A DNA stretch of 64,000 bases from RGIG5057 sp964371585 (GCA_964371585.1 CAYJMD010000001.1:124001-188000); one strand, 5' to 3'. Counted from the stretch's first letter, positions 41,859 to 50,934 are shown. The notes: generated by a model not told the origin, from the letters alone. Translations and numbers: made by a program.

Positions 41859-44800
41859 ATGAATAAAATTATAGATCTTATTAAAGATAATGATAAATTT
41901 AAAAATATAATAAATTTATGTGATAAAAAAAATAGTAAAATAAATATTACAGGTCTTGCAGATAGTGCGAAGGCCTTTATGATCACGTCCATTTCAGATA
42001 CTTTAGATAAATCAAGTGTTATTATTTGTTCTAATAACATGGAAGCTAAAAAAGTAATTTCAGATCTTGAGTTTTTTACTGATAAAAAAGTATTATATTT
42101 TCCATCAAGAGATATTGTATATTACAATGTTGATGCTGAAAATAGAGATAATCAAAATTTAAGAATGGAAGTTATTAATCATATTAAAAATGGTGATAAT
42201 GCCTGCTATATTGTTACTACTATTGACGCTGTTACTCAGCCTATGCTAGCTAAAGATGTATATTCAGCTGATAACCTAAGTTTTAAAGTAGGAGAAGATA
42301 TTAATATAAATGAAGTAATGTCATCCCTTATCAAACTAGGTTATGAAAGATATCCAAATGTTGAAGGTAAAGGCCAATTTTCTGTTCGTGGAGGTATTCT
42401 TGATGTATATGGTATTAGTAATGATTATCCATGTAGAATAGAACTTTTTGGAGATACAATAGACACAATAAGAAGTTTTGATACTATTTCACAAAGAAGC
42501 ATAACTAATATAGATAATTATGATCTTGTATTTGCAAATGAATTTAATATATCTGAAGAAGTAGTAAATGAGACTAAAATAAAACTTGAAGAATTAATAG
42601 ATAAAAATGATTTAACAGATGAATTAAAAAAAGTAATAAAATCAGATATAGATAAATTAGAACTAAGACAAGAAATAAGTCTTCTTGATAAATATTTTAA
42701 ATTGTTTTTCAATAATACAACATCTTTTTTAGATTACGTTAAAGATTATAATATATATATTTCAGAAATTAGCAGATGTAAAGAAAAAATTCAAGGTTTA
42801 ATATATGAAAGTAATGAAACTTTAAATATTTTAAGCGATAAAAATCACATATATTTACCTTATGCTACTGAAATATATACATATGAATATATAGAACAAA
42901 TACTAAAAAAATCAGTATGTATAACTTTAAATGCAATAGATTATGAAAATGATAGTGACTATACTAAAATAGAATTACATTCTACAGAAAGAAATTTCTA
43001 TAAAAATAATATAGAACTTCTTCTTAGAGATTTAGAGAAAAAAGATAATAATACATATACTATGCTTGTATTTAATACAGATATTAGAAAAGAGCAGATG
43101 ACAAATATACTAGGAGAATATAAATTCAAAAATATAGTTGTAGAAAATATATATTCTGATATTAAATATGATATACAAAATATACATATAACAAAAGGTA
43201 TACTTGCAGCAGGATTTAAAATTACAGATTTGGGTATTGATATTATTTGTGAGCCTGTTAGTGGAGTATTAAATAAAACTAAAAAAATGACTAAATCAAA
43301 TGAATTTGCAGGTAGTAAAATAAATTCTTTTGAAGACTTAAATGTAGGAGATTATGTTGTACATGAAGCATATGGTATTGGTATATACAAAGGTATTGAA
43401 AATGTAGCTGTCGAAAGAGTAATAAAAGACTATATTAAACTAGAGTATGATAAGTCATCAAATATATTTGTACCTATTGATAATATTGATAGTATAAAAA
43501 AATATATTTGTGATGATGAAGTTATTCCTAAATTAAATAGTATAGGAAGTAAAGAGTGGTCTAAAACAAGAGCTAAAGCTAAAGCTCATGTAGAGGAAAT
43601 AGCTAAAGAATTAGTACTGCTATATGCTAAACGTAATGAACAAAGAGGTTATGCTTTTAGTGAAGATACAGTATTTCAAAAAGAATTTGAAGATACATTT
43701 AAATATGATTTAACAGTAGATCAAGAAAAGTCTATAAAAGAAATAAAAGAAGATATGCAAGATATCAAACCTATGGATAGACTACTTTGCGGAGATGTAG
43801 GTTATGGTAAAACAGAAGTAGCAATAAGAGCTGCTTTTAAAGCAGTAATGGATAATAAGCAAGTTGCATACATGGTTCCAACTACAGTATTATCACTTCA
43901 GCAATACAATTCATTTAAAGCAAGAATGGAAAATTTTGGTATAAAAGTAGAAATGCTTTCTAGATTTAGATCTTTAGCTAGACAAAAAAGTGTAATTAAG
44001 GGTTTAAAAGAGGGCAAAATAGATATTGTAATAGGTACACATAGACTAATTTCTAAAGATGTAGAATTTAAAGACTTAGGACTTCTTATTATTGATGAAG
44101 AACATAAATTTGGTGTTAAAGCTAAAGAGGCAATAAAAGAGTATAAAGCTATGGTTGATGTATTATCAATGACAGCTACCCCTATACCTAGAACACTGCA
44201 TATGTCTATGATAGGAATACGTGGCATTAGTACAATTACAACTCCACCTCTAGAAAGAATGCCTGTTCATACATATGTAACAGCATATGATGAAATGCTT
44301 ATTAAAAACGCGATATATAAAGAACTGGCAAGAGATGGGCAAGTATTTTATGTATCAAATAGAGTAGATAATATTGAAGAGATAGCAAATAAAGTAAGGA
44401 TACTTGTTCCGGAAGCTAGAGTTGATTATGCACATGGGCAGATGCAGCCAAAAGAAATAGAAGACGTAATGATGGACTTTATGGAACATAAAACTGATGT
44501 TATTGTTTGTACTACAATATTAGAATCTGGTATTGATATACCAAATGCTAATACAATAATTGTAGAAAATGCAGATAGACTTGGACTTGCATCACTTTAT
44601 CAAATTAGAGGAAGAGTAGGAAGAAGTTCTAGACTTGCATATGCATATGTGACATATGATAAACAAAAACAAGTAAATGAAGTGGCATCTAAAAGATTAA
44701 AAGCTATAAAAGATTTTACTGAATTTGGAAGTGGTCATAAGATAGCAATGCGTGATTTAGAAATACGTGGAGCAGGTAATCTACTTGGCAAAGCACAATC

Positions 44801-45278
44801 AGGACATATGGCAGCAATAGGTTATGATCTATATTTATCAATGCTTGAAAGAGCAATTAAAAAAGAGCAAAGTGGAGATGTAAATGAATTTGAAGAAATA
44901 ATTAAAGAAGTTAAGATTAATGTTAATGTTTCAGCGTATATTCCAGATTCATATATAAAAGATCCAGCTATAAAAGTTGCTATGTATCATAAAATATCTG
45001 AAGCTCATACAAAAGAAGAAGTACTTGAAGTTGTAGATGAATTATTAGATAGATTTTCAGATATGCCTAAAGTAGTAGATAACTTAATTAAAGTAGTAGA
45101 AATACGTAATTTATGTAGAAAGTTAGATATTTTAAAAGTAAATGTTATTGATAATACTGTAATATTTGAATCAGATAAAGCAAAAGAAAAATTAAGACAT
45201 AGACTGTCAAGTAAAGATGTATTACTTGATATACAATATTATTTAAAACAATTAGAAAATAAAGATAGTAATAAATAA
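41859..45278 (+). CDS. mfd: Transcription-repair coupling factor Mfd
   Basis: An 1139-residue SF2 translocase that removes stalled RNA polymerase and recruits the UvrA complex. The order is UvrB-like N-terminal domain (GLADSAKAFMITSI, SVRGGILDVYGI), the RNAP-interaction (CarD-like) domain (DLNVGDYVVHEAYGIGIYKG), the RecG-like helicase core with Walker A GDVGYGKTEVAIRAAF, DEEH box, MTATPIPRTL and RGRVGRSSRLAYAY, and a C-terminal TRCF domain. Full length and no break. It starts 3 bases after topB. Confidence 0.97.
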   Translation: MNKIIDLIKDNDKFKNIINLCDKKNSKINITGLADSAKAFMITSISDTLDKSSVIICSNNMEAKKVISDLEFFTDKKVLYFPSRDIVYYNVDAENRDNQNLRMEVINHIKNGDNACYIVTTIDAVTQPMLAKDVYSADNLSFKVGEDININEVMSSLIKLGYERYPNVEGKGQFSVRGGILDVYGISNDYPCRIELFGDTIDTIRSFDTISQRSITNIDNYDLVFANEFNISEEVVNETKIKLEELIDKNDLTDELKKVIKSDIDKLELRQEISLLDKYFKLFFNNTTSFLDYVKDYNIYISEISRCKEKIQGLIYESNETLNILSDKNHIYLPYATEIYTYEYIEQILKKSVCITLNAIDYENDSDYTKIELHSTERNFYKNNIELLLRDLEKKDNNTYTMLVFNTDIRKEQMTNILGEYKFKNIVVENIYSDIKYDIQNIHITKGILAAGFKITDLGIDIICEPVSGVLNKTKKMTKSNEFAGSKINSFEDLNVGDYVVHEAYGIGIYKGIENVAVERVIKDYIKLEYDKSSNIFVPIDNIDSIKKYICDDEVIPKLNSIGSKEWSKTRAKAKAHVEEIAKELVLLYAKRNEQRGYAFSEDTVFQKEFEDTFKYDLTVDQEKSIKEIKEDMQDIKPMDRLLCGDVGYGKTEVAIRAAFKAVMDNKQVAYMVPTTVLSLQQYNSFKARMENFGIKVEMLSRFRSLARQKSVIKGLKEGKIDIVIGTHRLISKDVEFKDLGLLIIDEEHKFGVKAKEAIKEYKAMVDVLSMTATPIPRTLHMSMIGIRGISTITTPPLERMPVHTYVTAYDEMLIKNAIYKELARDGQVFYVSNRVDNIEEIANKVRILVPEARVDYAHGQMQPKEIEDVMMDFMEHKTDVIVCTTILESGIDIPNANTIIVENADRLGLASLYQIRGRVGRSSRLAYAYVTYDKQKQVNEVASKRLKAIKDFTEFGSGHKIAMRDLEIRGAGNLLGKAQSGHMAAIGYDLYLSMLERAIKKEQSGDVNEFEEIIKEVKINVNVSAYIPDSYIKDPAIKVAMYHKISEAHTKEEVLEVVDELLDRFSDMPKVVDNLIKVVEIRNLCRKLDILKVNVIDNTVIFESDKAKEKLRHRLSSKDVLLDIQYYLKQLENKDSNK

Positions 45279-45290
45279 ATTAAATAAAAC

Positions 45291-45329
45291 AAATGAACCT
45301 AAGTTATTAATAACAAAGGTTCATTTTTT
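45291..45329 (+). terminator. Intrinsic terminator after mfd
   Basis: AAATGAACCT pairs with AGGTTCATTT around a 16-base loop and is followed by T's. Confidence 0.87.
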
Positions 45330-45338
45330 ATATATAAA

Positions 45339-45367
45339 TTGACATAATATAAACACTGTGATATAAT
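45339..45367 (+). promoter_or_regulatory. Consensus promoter for the gap-interrupted gene
   Basis: TTGACA 45339-45344, 17-base spacer, TATAAT 45362-45367: both boxes perfect. Confidence 0.85.
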
Positions 45368-45423
45368 ACATATGAAAAAATAATTAAGCAACAGATTAAT
45401 AAATGTTGCAGAAGGAGTATTTT

Positions 45424-45779
45424 ATGGATAAAAGATTATTAGAGCGATACATTATGCCAAAGTATACTTTACGGAAGTATTATAAACAGATTGATAATGC
45501 TTTAAAAAGTAAGGAAAAAGTAACTGTATATACTTACGCTTTTGGAGAGTTTACAGGCTATATTGTAAAATTTGTAAAATATACATATATTGAATTGTGC
45601 ATAGAAGAAGGTTTAACAATGCGATTATCGTTTTTTAAAGCAAGTTATAATGGATGTATAATTGACGCAATCGAAAGTGTAAAAACTGATAAAGGTAAAG
45701 TGTTATACTCAGTAGAAAAGTATGAAAAAGTTGAAGAGGAGTATACTATTTTTCTAAGAAAAGTATATGGCAATTATAT
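45424..45779 (+). CDS. Unknown protein, N-terminal part (runs into assembly gap)
   Basis: Not recognised. 118 residues are readable, beginning MDKRLLERYIMPKYTLRKYY, then running into the N run. AGAAGGAG lies 6 bases before the ATG; the open frame extends further back but without a site. The sequence is beta-rich and charged (VYTYAFGEFTGYIVKFVKYT) with no signal peptide or membrane segment. Because the gap length is unknown, it cannot be said whether this and the fragment after the gap are one protein; they would be in the same frame if the true gap were a multiple of three. Confidence 0.75.
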
Positions 45780-45879
45780 NNNNNNNNNNNNNNNNNNNNN
45801 NNNNNNNNNNNNNNNNNNNNNNNNNNNNNNNNNNNNNNNNNNNNNNNNNNNNNNNNNNNNNNNNNNNNNNNNNNNNNNN
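45780..45879. other. Assembly gap (100 N)
   Basis: Exactly 100 consecutive N, the conventional placeholder for a scaffold gap of unknown size. Real sequence of any length may be missing here. Confidence 0.99.
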
Positions 45880-46009
45880 TATATCTGATGAAATATGTAA
45901 AGAACTGTTATATGAAGTATCATACAATCAGTATATGAATGGTGCATGTTTTGCTGCTGAAATAACTGAAAAAGCAAAAGAATATTTTGAATTTGAAAAT
46001 AAACAATAA
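45880..46009 (+). CDS. Unknown protein, C-terminal fragment after assembly gap
   Basis: The last 43 residues of a reading frame that emerges from the gap (SDEICKELLYEVSYNQYMNG to the end KEYFEFENKQ). Mostly helical in appearance; no start codon with a ribosome binding site lies in the visible part. It may be the end of the gene starting at 45424 or of a second gene hidden in the gap. It is followed after 14 bases by the 161-residue gene, with AAAGGAG between. Confidence 0.65.
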
Positions 46010-46023
46010 AGGAGATTACTATA

Positions 46024-46509
46024 ATGTTAAGAGAAAATTTACAACAAATAAAAAAAATACTATTAGGTGAAAAGAATGACTTATTAATATATCATACATC
46101 TCCTTTTGGTCAAAAAGAATCATATTTTTTATCACAAGATATGTTCTCTGTAGTGTTAGAAAGTAATTCTTCATCTGAGAGATATACAAGATTCAAACTT
46201 TCTTCACAAACACTTAAATTTGAAGAGTATCTCAAGGAAAAATCTCAATCAGTAGTACAAATGGAATGTATTAGCGCAGAAACTATAAGTGAATATAGAA
46301 TTATCTCATCTAAGCAAGATATAATAATGGGTAATAATCTATACATTTTAACTGAAAGAGGCCTAGCGTTTTTCTATAAAGTACTTATTGACTATCTAGT
46401 ATTTAAAGGTATTGAATATAAGATTGAAGGCTCATATGATTTATGTGAAAATAAATCTATAGAAAAACATATAGAAGATATCATTAAGTTATCACAAGAT
46501 ATAACGTAA
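46024..46509 (+). CDS. 161-aa protein, unknown
   Basis: Not recognised. A soluble protein of mixed strands and helices, beginning MLRENLQQIKKILLGEKNDL and with LIYHTSPFGQKESYFL, ISEYRIISSKQDIIMGNN and GLAFFYKVLIDYLVFKGIE. No signal peptide, membrane segment or recognisable motif. Its AAAGGAG site lies just after the preceding fragment, so both belong to the operon begun by the perfect promoter at 45339. A terminator closes it. Confidence 0.77.
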   Translation: MLRENLQQIKKILLGEKNDLLIYHTSPFGQKESYFLSQDMFSVVLESNSSSERYTRFKLSSQTLKFEEYLKEKSQSVVQMECISAETISEYRIISSKQDIIMGNNLYILTERGLAFFYKVLIDYLVFKGIEYKIEGSYDLCENKSIEKHIEDIIKLSQDIT

Positions 46510-46522
46510 ATTGTATAATATG

Positions 46523-46549
46523 AAAGCAGTATTTTTTACTGCTTTTTTA
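46523..46549 (+). terminator. Intrinsic terminator
   Basis: AAAGCAGTA-TTTTT-TACTGCTTT with a T run. Confidence 0.88.
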
Positions 46550-46674
46550 TTTTTTATAATTGATATTAACTTTATTTTCTAAATTTAGAGTAGCTATATA
46601 TCTAGTTTTGTATATAGTATTTAATTATATAATATGATATAATGTGAATATATAGTAAAGTAGGGGGAAATGAA

Positions 46675-47196
46675 ATGGAAAAACAAAAGATTATTAAAGT
46701 AGTAGTTGTTATAGTAGTTCTTGCACTAATTTTTGGTGTATGGGTATTTAGAAATTCTGAAGAGTTAGAAAAAGAAACTATTAATCTTGATGAAAATGTT
46801 GATTTAGCACTTGATTCTAGCGTGATAGATTTAGATGTACTTAAAGAATATGAAATGCCTATTATAATAGATTTTGGCGCTGATTGGTGCGAGCCATGTA
46901 GAGAGATGGAACCAGTTTTAGAAACTCTAAATACAGTTATGAAGAATAAAGCAATAATTAAATTTGCAGATATATATAAACATCCAGATGCTCAAGGTGA
47001 TTTTCCTGTAAGAGTTATGCCTACACAATTTTTCTTTAATAAAGACGGAACGCCATATCTTCCAAGTGTAGATTTAGGAATAGAGTTTTTAACTTATAAA
47101 AATTCTAATACAGGTGAGCTTATATATACAGCTCATGAAGGTGGACTTACAGAAGAACAATTAAGGTTAGTGCTTAAAGACATGGGGGTAGAGTAA
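46675..47196 (+). CDS. Membrane-anchored thioredoxin-like protein (WCEPC)
   Basis: One N-terminal membrane segment (about 7-25, IKVVVVIVVLALIFGVWVF) places a thioredoxin-fold domain outside the cell. The active site is W71-C72-E-P-C75 in IIIDFGADWCEPCREMEP, and the cis-Pro loop is VRVMPTQFFF. The next gene, a CcdA-like thiol transporter, starts two bases after its stop. Together they form an extracytoplasmic reducing relay, as in DsbD/CcdA-ResA/StoA systems. Its client is unknown; in a spore former a StoA-like role in cortex formation is possible but not shown. AGTAGGGGGAAATGAA precedes the start. Confidence 0.9.
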   Translation: MEKQKIIKVVVVIVVLALIFGVWVFRNSEELEKETINLDENVDLALDSSVIDLDVLKEYEMPIIIDFGADWCEPCREMEPVLETLNTVMKNKAIIKFADIYKHPDAQGDFPVRVMPTQFFFNKDGTPYLPSVDLGIEFLTYKNSNTGELIYTAHEGGLTEEQLRLVLKDMGVE

Positions 47197-47197
47197 G

Positions 47198-47887
47198 ATG
47201 GATCTTATACTTGAAACATTATCAGAAATGATTAAAGATAATTTTTTAATAGCTCCAATTCTTGCGCTTATAGCTGGAATACTTACTTCATTTACTCCGT
47301 GTTCATTATCTACAATACCTCTTGTCATAGCTTCAGTATCAGCAGGTAGTGAAAATAATACTAAAAAAAGCTTTAGGTTATCACTTGTGTTTGCTATTGG
47401 TAGTGCAATTACATTTACAATATTTGGAGTTGTGGCATCACTTGCTGGTAATTTAATAGGAACTTCTTCAAGTATATGGTATGTAATACTAGGTATATTA
47501 ATGGTGCTTATGGCACTACAAACATGGGAGATTTTTGAAATAGTTAAACCAAGTTATTTAATATCTAAAAATAATAAAAAAGGATATTTAGGAGCTCTTA
47601 TAGCTGGAATACTTGGAGGTATATTTTCATCACCATGTTCAACACCTGTTCTTATTGCTCTTCTTGTTATAGTTACAAGTAGTGGTAATTTATTATTTGG
47701 TACATTATTACTATTTATGTACTCAGTTGGTCATGGAATACTTGCGGTAATAACAGGAACTTCAGTAGGATTTGTAACTAAATTAACTAAGAGTGAAAAA
47801 TATGCTAAGTTTAGTAAAATTATAAAAATAGTATTAGGATTATTAATGTTACTTATAGGACTATATATGTTCTATTTAGGATTTTAG
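47198..47887 (+). CDS. ccdA: CcdA-like thiol-disulfide transmembrane reductase
   Basis: A 229-residue protein with six hydrophobic segments and the two conserved membrane cysteines, in LTSFTPCSLSTIPL (segment 1) and FSSPCSTPVLIALL (segment 4). That is the hallmark of the CcdA/DsbD membrane domain, which passes electrons from cytosolic thioredoxin to outside thioredoxin-like partners. The partner is encoded directly upstream. No cytochrome c maturation genes lie nearby, so disulfide reduction in wall or spore proteins is more likely. Confidence 0.93.
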   Translation: MDLILETLSEMIKDNFLIAPILALIAGILTSFTPCSLSTIPLVIASVSAGSENNTKKSFRLSLVFAIGSAITFTIFGVVASLAGNLIGTSSSIWYVILGILMVLMALQTWEIFEIVKPSYLISKNNKKGYLGALIAGILGGIFSSPCSTPVLIALLVIVTSSGNLLFGTLLLFMYSVGHGILAVITGTSVGFVTKLTKSEKYAKFSKIIKIVLGLLMLLIGLYMFYLGF

Positions 47888-47913
47888 TACAATGTAAAAT
47901 TTAATCTTAGAAT

Positions 47914-47946
47914 AACTCATACTACAATTTGTAGTGTGAGTTTTTA
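47914..47946 (+). terminator. Intrinsic terminator after the ccdA gene
   Basis: AACTCATACTAC pairs with GTAGTGTGAGTT (one G-U) around AATTT, followed by T's. Confidence 0.87.
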
Positions 47947-47977
47947 TTGTCATATTTTAAGAATTTTTTATATTTGT

Positions 47978-48007
47978 TTGACTTTAATAAATTTATTTTG
48001 ATATAAT
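47978..48007 (+). promoter_or_regulatory. Promoter of the GNAT pair
   Basis: TTGACT 47978-47983, 18-base spacer, TATAAT 48002-48007. Confidence 0.65.
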
Positions 48008-48062
48008 GAAATAAAAGGAATAATAAACTAATTTATTAATATTTAATTAGGAGGAAATTATT

Positions 48063-48476
48063 ATGAGTAGTGAATTTACTATACCCATTGAAAATGGATA
48101 TGTACCAGAGATATTACCATTTATTGAGAGAAATGTAATAAAGTATTTTGAACAAAGTGATAAAGAAGATTATCAAAAATTGTTAAATTCAGAAATTGTA
48201 AATATACTTGATTATTATTATATTAAAAAAGAAGGAAGTTTAATTGCAGCAATGATTACACTAGATCGGCAAATTATATATTTATTTGTTGATGAAAATT
48301 ATCAAGGAAAAGGTTATGGAACTATACTTTTAAATAACTTTAAAACTTTAGGTAATATAACATTAATTGTTTCTAAAACTAAAATTGCTACAGATTTTTT
48401 TTACTTTCAAGGTTTTGATTTAGTAAGTTCTAGAAATACTTTTAATACTAAAATGATATTTAGATTGAAAACTTAA
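48063..48476 (+). CDS. GNAT family acetyltransferase (137 aa)
   Basis: The acetyl-CoA loop of motif A is seen in LFVDENYQGKGYGTILLNNF (Q-x-x-G-x-G), followed by the beta-strand and FYFQGFDLVSS near the end, the usual C-terminal motif B region. A compact cytosolic N-acetyltransferase; acceptor unknown. AGGAGG lies before the ATG. A second small GNAT gene follows after 47 bases. The two are too different in sequence to be a recent duplication. Confidence 0.85.
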   Translation: MSSEFTIPIENGYVPEILPFIERNVIKYFEQSDKEDYQKLLNSEIVNILDYYYIKKEGSLIAAMITLDRQIIYLFVDENYQGKGYGTILLNNFKTLGNITLIVSKTKIATDFFYFQGFDLVSSRNTFNTKMIFRLKT

Positions 48477-48523
48477 TAATAATAATTATAAAAGATTAAA
48501 AAATATAATTAAAAGAGGTTAAT

Positions 48524-48934
48524 ATGATAAAAAAAGTAGAAAGTAATAACTTAATATATAGTTTTCTAAATAGCAATAAAAATGTAATGGATGAGAGTTA
48601 TACTAAGGAAGAAAGAGATAGTTATATTACTATCATATCAAATTATATGTTTATTACTCATTGTGAATTTTATGCTTATGAATATGAAAATGAGATAGTA
48701 GGTGTTATTGGTATGACAGATAACTATATTAGTCTTTTATGTGTAAATAAAAAACATCAAAAAAGAGGAATAGCTAGAAAACTTGTTAATTATGTTCAAA
48801 ATATTATCTGTAAAGATTTAGAACTGAGTAGCTACAGGAGCAGTGAAAAAATATATTTAAAATTAGGTTTTCAGCGGGTATTAAAAGAAATGTCCGATAC
48901 AAATATTTTGATTCCAATGATTAAAATGCGATAA
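48524..48934 (+). CDS. GNAT family acetyltransferase (136 aa)
   Basis: Motif A is ISLLCVNKKHQKRGIARKLVN (residues about 67-87; Q-K-R-G-I-A binds the CoA pyrophosphate), preceded by YENEIVGVIGM and followed by SEKIYLKLGFQRVLKEM. A small cytosolic N-acetyltransferase of unknown acceptor. AAAAGAGG precedes the ATG. The terminator hairpin begins within its last codons, so stop codon and stem overlap. Confidence 0.85.
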   Translation: MIKKVESNNLIYSFLNSNKNVMDESYTKEERDSYITIISNYMFITHCEFYAYEYENEIVGVIGMTDNYISLLCVNKKHQKRGIARKLVNYVQNIICKDLELSSYRSSEKIYLKLGFQRVLKEMSDTNILIPMIKMR

Positions 48935-48953
48935 TTAATTTTATCGTATTTTT
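48926..48953 (+). terminator. Intrinsic terminator overlapping a stop codon
   Basis: ATGCGATAA-TTAATT-TTATCGTAT (one G-U pair) then TTTTC. The left arm includes the last two sense codons and the TAA of the GNAT gene. Confidence 0.72.
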
Positions 48954-48989
48954 CTTTGTGAAAGTTAAGTGAAATTAGCCTTCAATATA

Positions 48990-49018
48990 TTGACATTGAA
49001 TTTATTAAATGATATACT
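48990..49018 (+). promoter_or_regulatory. Promoter of the foldase/methyltransferase operon
   Basis: TTGACA 48990-48995, 17-base spacer, TATACT 49013-49018. Confidence 0.8.
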
Positions 49019-49058
49019 AAGGTTACTATATGAGTATAGCAGAAAAGAGGAATTTTAG

Positions 49059-50096
49059 ATGGAAACAAATGAGAAAGAAATGACAAAACAAGCGACGCCA
49101 AAAAAAGTTATCGAAAAAGATAAAATTATTGTAGGTTCGATTGTAGGTGGAGTTATAGTAATAGCTCTTATTATTTTTGGGGTATTTTTATACAATACTA
49201 CTTTTAGAACTGTAGCTACTTTTGATGGTGGTTCAGTAACAGCGGCAGAGTATGAAATATATTATAAAGTGTTTGCTCCAATGCTTACTTCTTGGGGATA
49301 TCCAGATGAGATGTTACAAGATGAAATATTAAATAAAGCAGCAATTGATAAAGTTGTATTAATGCTTGCAGCAAATGAAGGAATCACTTTAACTGAAGAA
49401 GATAAACAAGCAGTTGAAGATATATTTAGTGATTCAGCTCAAACACAACAATTTATTGATAGTGGATTAGATCCAGTAAAAATGAAAGAATTATACTTAA
49501 ATGATTACACTATAGCAGCATATTTAGATCATATGACTAGTATAGTTACTACAGAAGAAGTAAGAGCAAATATACTAGCAAATGATCCAGAAGCAGACTT
49601 AAGAGAGTTTACTACTAGACATATATTAATAACTACTGTAGATGATTATGGTGCGGATTTAAGTGAAGAAGATAAAGCAGATGCTAAAGTAAGAGCTGAA
49701 GCAGCTCTAGCTAGAATTAAAGCTGGTGAGGATTTTGCAACTGTTGCAACTGAAGTATCAGAAGATCCAGGGAGTGCTACAGAAGGCGGACTTTATACAA
49801 TGTTTGCTGATGGAACAACTGTAGAAGCATATGAAGAAGCAGTTAAAAATTTAGCTGTAGGTTCATATACTCCAGAACTTGTTGAAACAGAATATGGATA
49901 CCATATTATATTATTAGAATCTGTTGATGCTGAAGGTAGATTAAATTCTGATATGGAAAAAGATTACATAGTATCAGCTAAATTAGATGCAATGGTAGAA
50001 GAATATAATGTAGTAATAGATGAAAAAGCAGCTACAGATGTTACTAATTCTATAACTGGTAATACAGAATCAGAATTAGAAGTAGATACTTATTAA
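49059..50096 (+). CDS. Extracytoplasmic PrsA/SurA-type peptidyl-prolyl isomerase
   Basis: A 345-residue foldase. One N-terminal membrane segment (about 25-45, VGSIVGGVIVIALIIFGVFLY) is followed by a SurA-N-like helical chaperone part and a parvulin rotamase domain (about 185-290; TTRHILITTVDDYG, EDFATVATEVSEDPGSATEG, GGLYTMFADGT, TEYGYHIILLE). PrsA proteins help exported proteins fold at the membrane-wall interface. Unlike classic PrsA there is no lipobox cysteine, so it is held by its uncleaved membrane segment rather than lipid. Acidic overall. AAAAGAGG precedes the ATG. Confidence 0.9.
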   Translation: METNEKEMTKQATPKKVIEKDKIIVGSIVGGVIVIALIIFGVFLYNTTFRTVATFDGGSVTAAEYEIYYKVFAPMLTSWGYPDEMLQDEILNKAAIDKVVLMLAANEGITLTEEDKQAVEDIFSDSAQTQQFIDSGLDPVKMKELYLNDYTIAAYLDHMTSIVTTEEVRANILANDPEADLREFTTRHILITTVDDYGADLSEEDKADAKVRAEAALARIKAGEDFATVATEVSEDPGSATEGGLYTMFADGTTVEAYEEAVKNLAVGSYTPELVETEYGYHIILLESVDAEGRLNSDMEKDYIVSAKLDAMVEEYNVVIDEKAATDVTNSITGNTESELEVDTY

Positions 50097-50121
50097 TCTT
50101 AGTACAACAAGGAGAAATATT

Positions 50122-50934
50122 ATGAATATAACTAGCAAATCAAATGATACAGTTAAATTTATTAAGAGTTTAAATGAAAAAAAGTTTAGACAAAAATTTA
50201 ATGCCTATTATTTAGAAGGAATTAAAGTTACATCTGAAGCGCTAGATATATATTTAGAAGGAGCGATAGAAATAATTTCTATCGCTTATTCTATAGATAT
50301 ATTAAATGGTGTAAATGGTGGAATAGAGTTAATAGAAAAGTTAACTAAATTAGAAAAAAATAATAAATTTGAAAGCATTAAAAAAATAGAATGTAGTAAA
50401 GAAGTATTTAACTATATGACAGATACTGTAACAACGCAAGGAGTACTTGTTGTTATAAAAGCTAAAGAATATACTTTAGATAATATAGATGTATCTAAAA
50501 ATATTGTAGTACTAGATAGATTACAAGATTTAGGTAATATAGGTACTATTATTAGAACTGCAGATAGTTTTTATTACAGTAACATAGTTTGTATAAAAGG
50601 TACAGGTGATGTATTAGCACCTAAGGTTACAAGATCAACAATGGCTTCTATACTTAGAGTAAATATTGCATATGTAGCTGATTATGAGGAATTAATAAAC
50701 TATTTAAAAATTAATGATTATAAAGTGATTACAACAACTCTTGAAAATGCTACAGATTTAGCAGATGTAAAAGTGTTAGGAAAAAAAGCAATAATACTTG
50801 GAAACGAAGCATCAGGAGTTAGTAGTAAGTTAATTAGTAATTCTAATGTGAATGTTAAAATACCAATGAATGAAAAGGTAGAATCTCTAAATGTAGCAAG
50901 TGCTGCTAGCATTATGTTATATACTTTAAAATAA
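50122..50934 (+). CDS. SpoU/TrmH-family RNA 2'-O-methyltransferase
   Basis: A 270-residue SPOUT enzyme. An N-terminal L30e-like substrate-binding domain (begins SNDTVKFIKSLNEKKFRQKF, with AYYLEGIKV) is followed by the knotted SAM domain with motif 1 DLGNIGTIIRTADSF, motif 2 ILGNEASGVSS and motif 3 KIPMNEKVESLNVASAASIM. Close in type to the 23S rRNA 2'-O-ribose methyltransferases of the RlmB/YsgA group; the exact nucleotide cannot be told. AAGGAG precedes the ATG, 25 bases after the foldase gene, so an operon is likely. Confidence 0.92.
   Translation: MNITSKSNDTVKFIKSLNEKKFRQKFNAYYLEGIKVTSEALDIYLEGAIEIISIAYSIDILNGVNGGIELIEKLTKLEKNNKFESIKKIECSKEVFNYMTDTVTTQGVLVVIKAKEYTLDNIDVSKNIVVLDRLQDLGNIGTIIRTADSFYYSNIVCIKGTGDVLAPKVTRSTMASILRVNIAYVADYEELINYLKINDYKVITTTLENATDLADVKVLGKKAIILGNEASGVSSKLISNSNVNVKIPMNEKVESLNVASAASIMLYTLK

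Noticed and set aside
45403..46009. Continuous frames through the 100 N as complete proteins
   Set aside because: The N's translate to unknown residues and the gap length is arbitrary, so apparent joins and the stop at 45888 carry no meaning.
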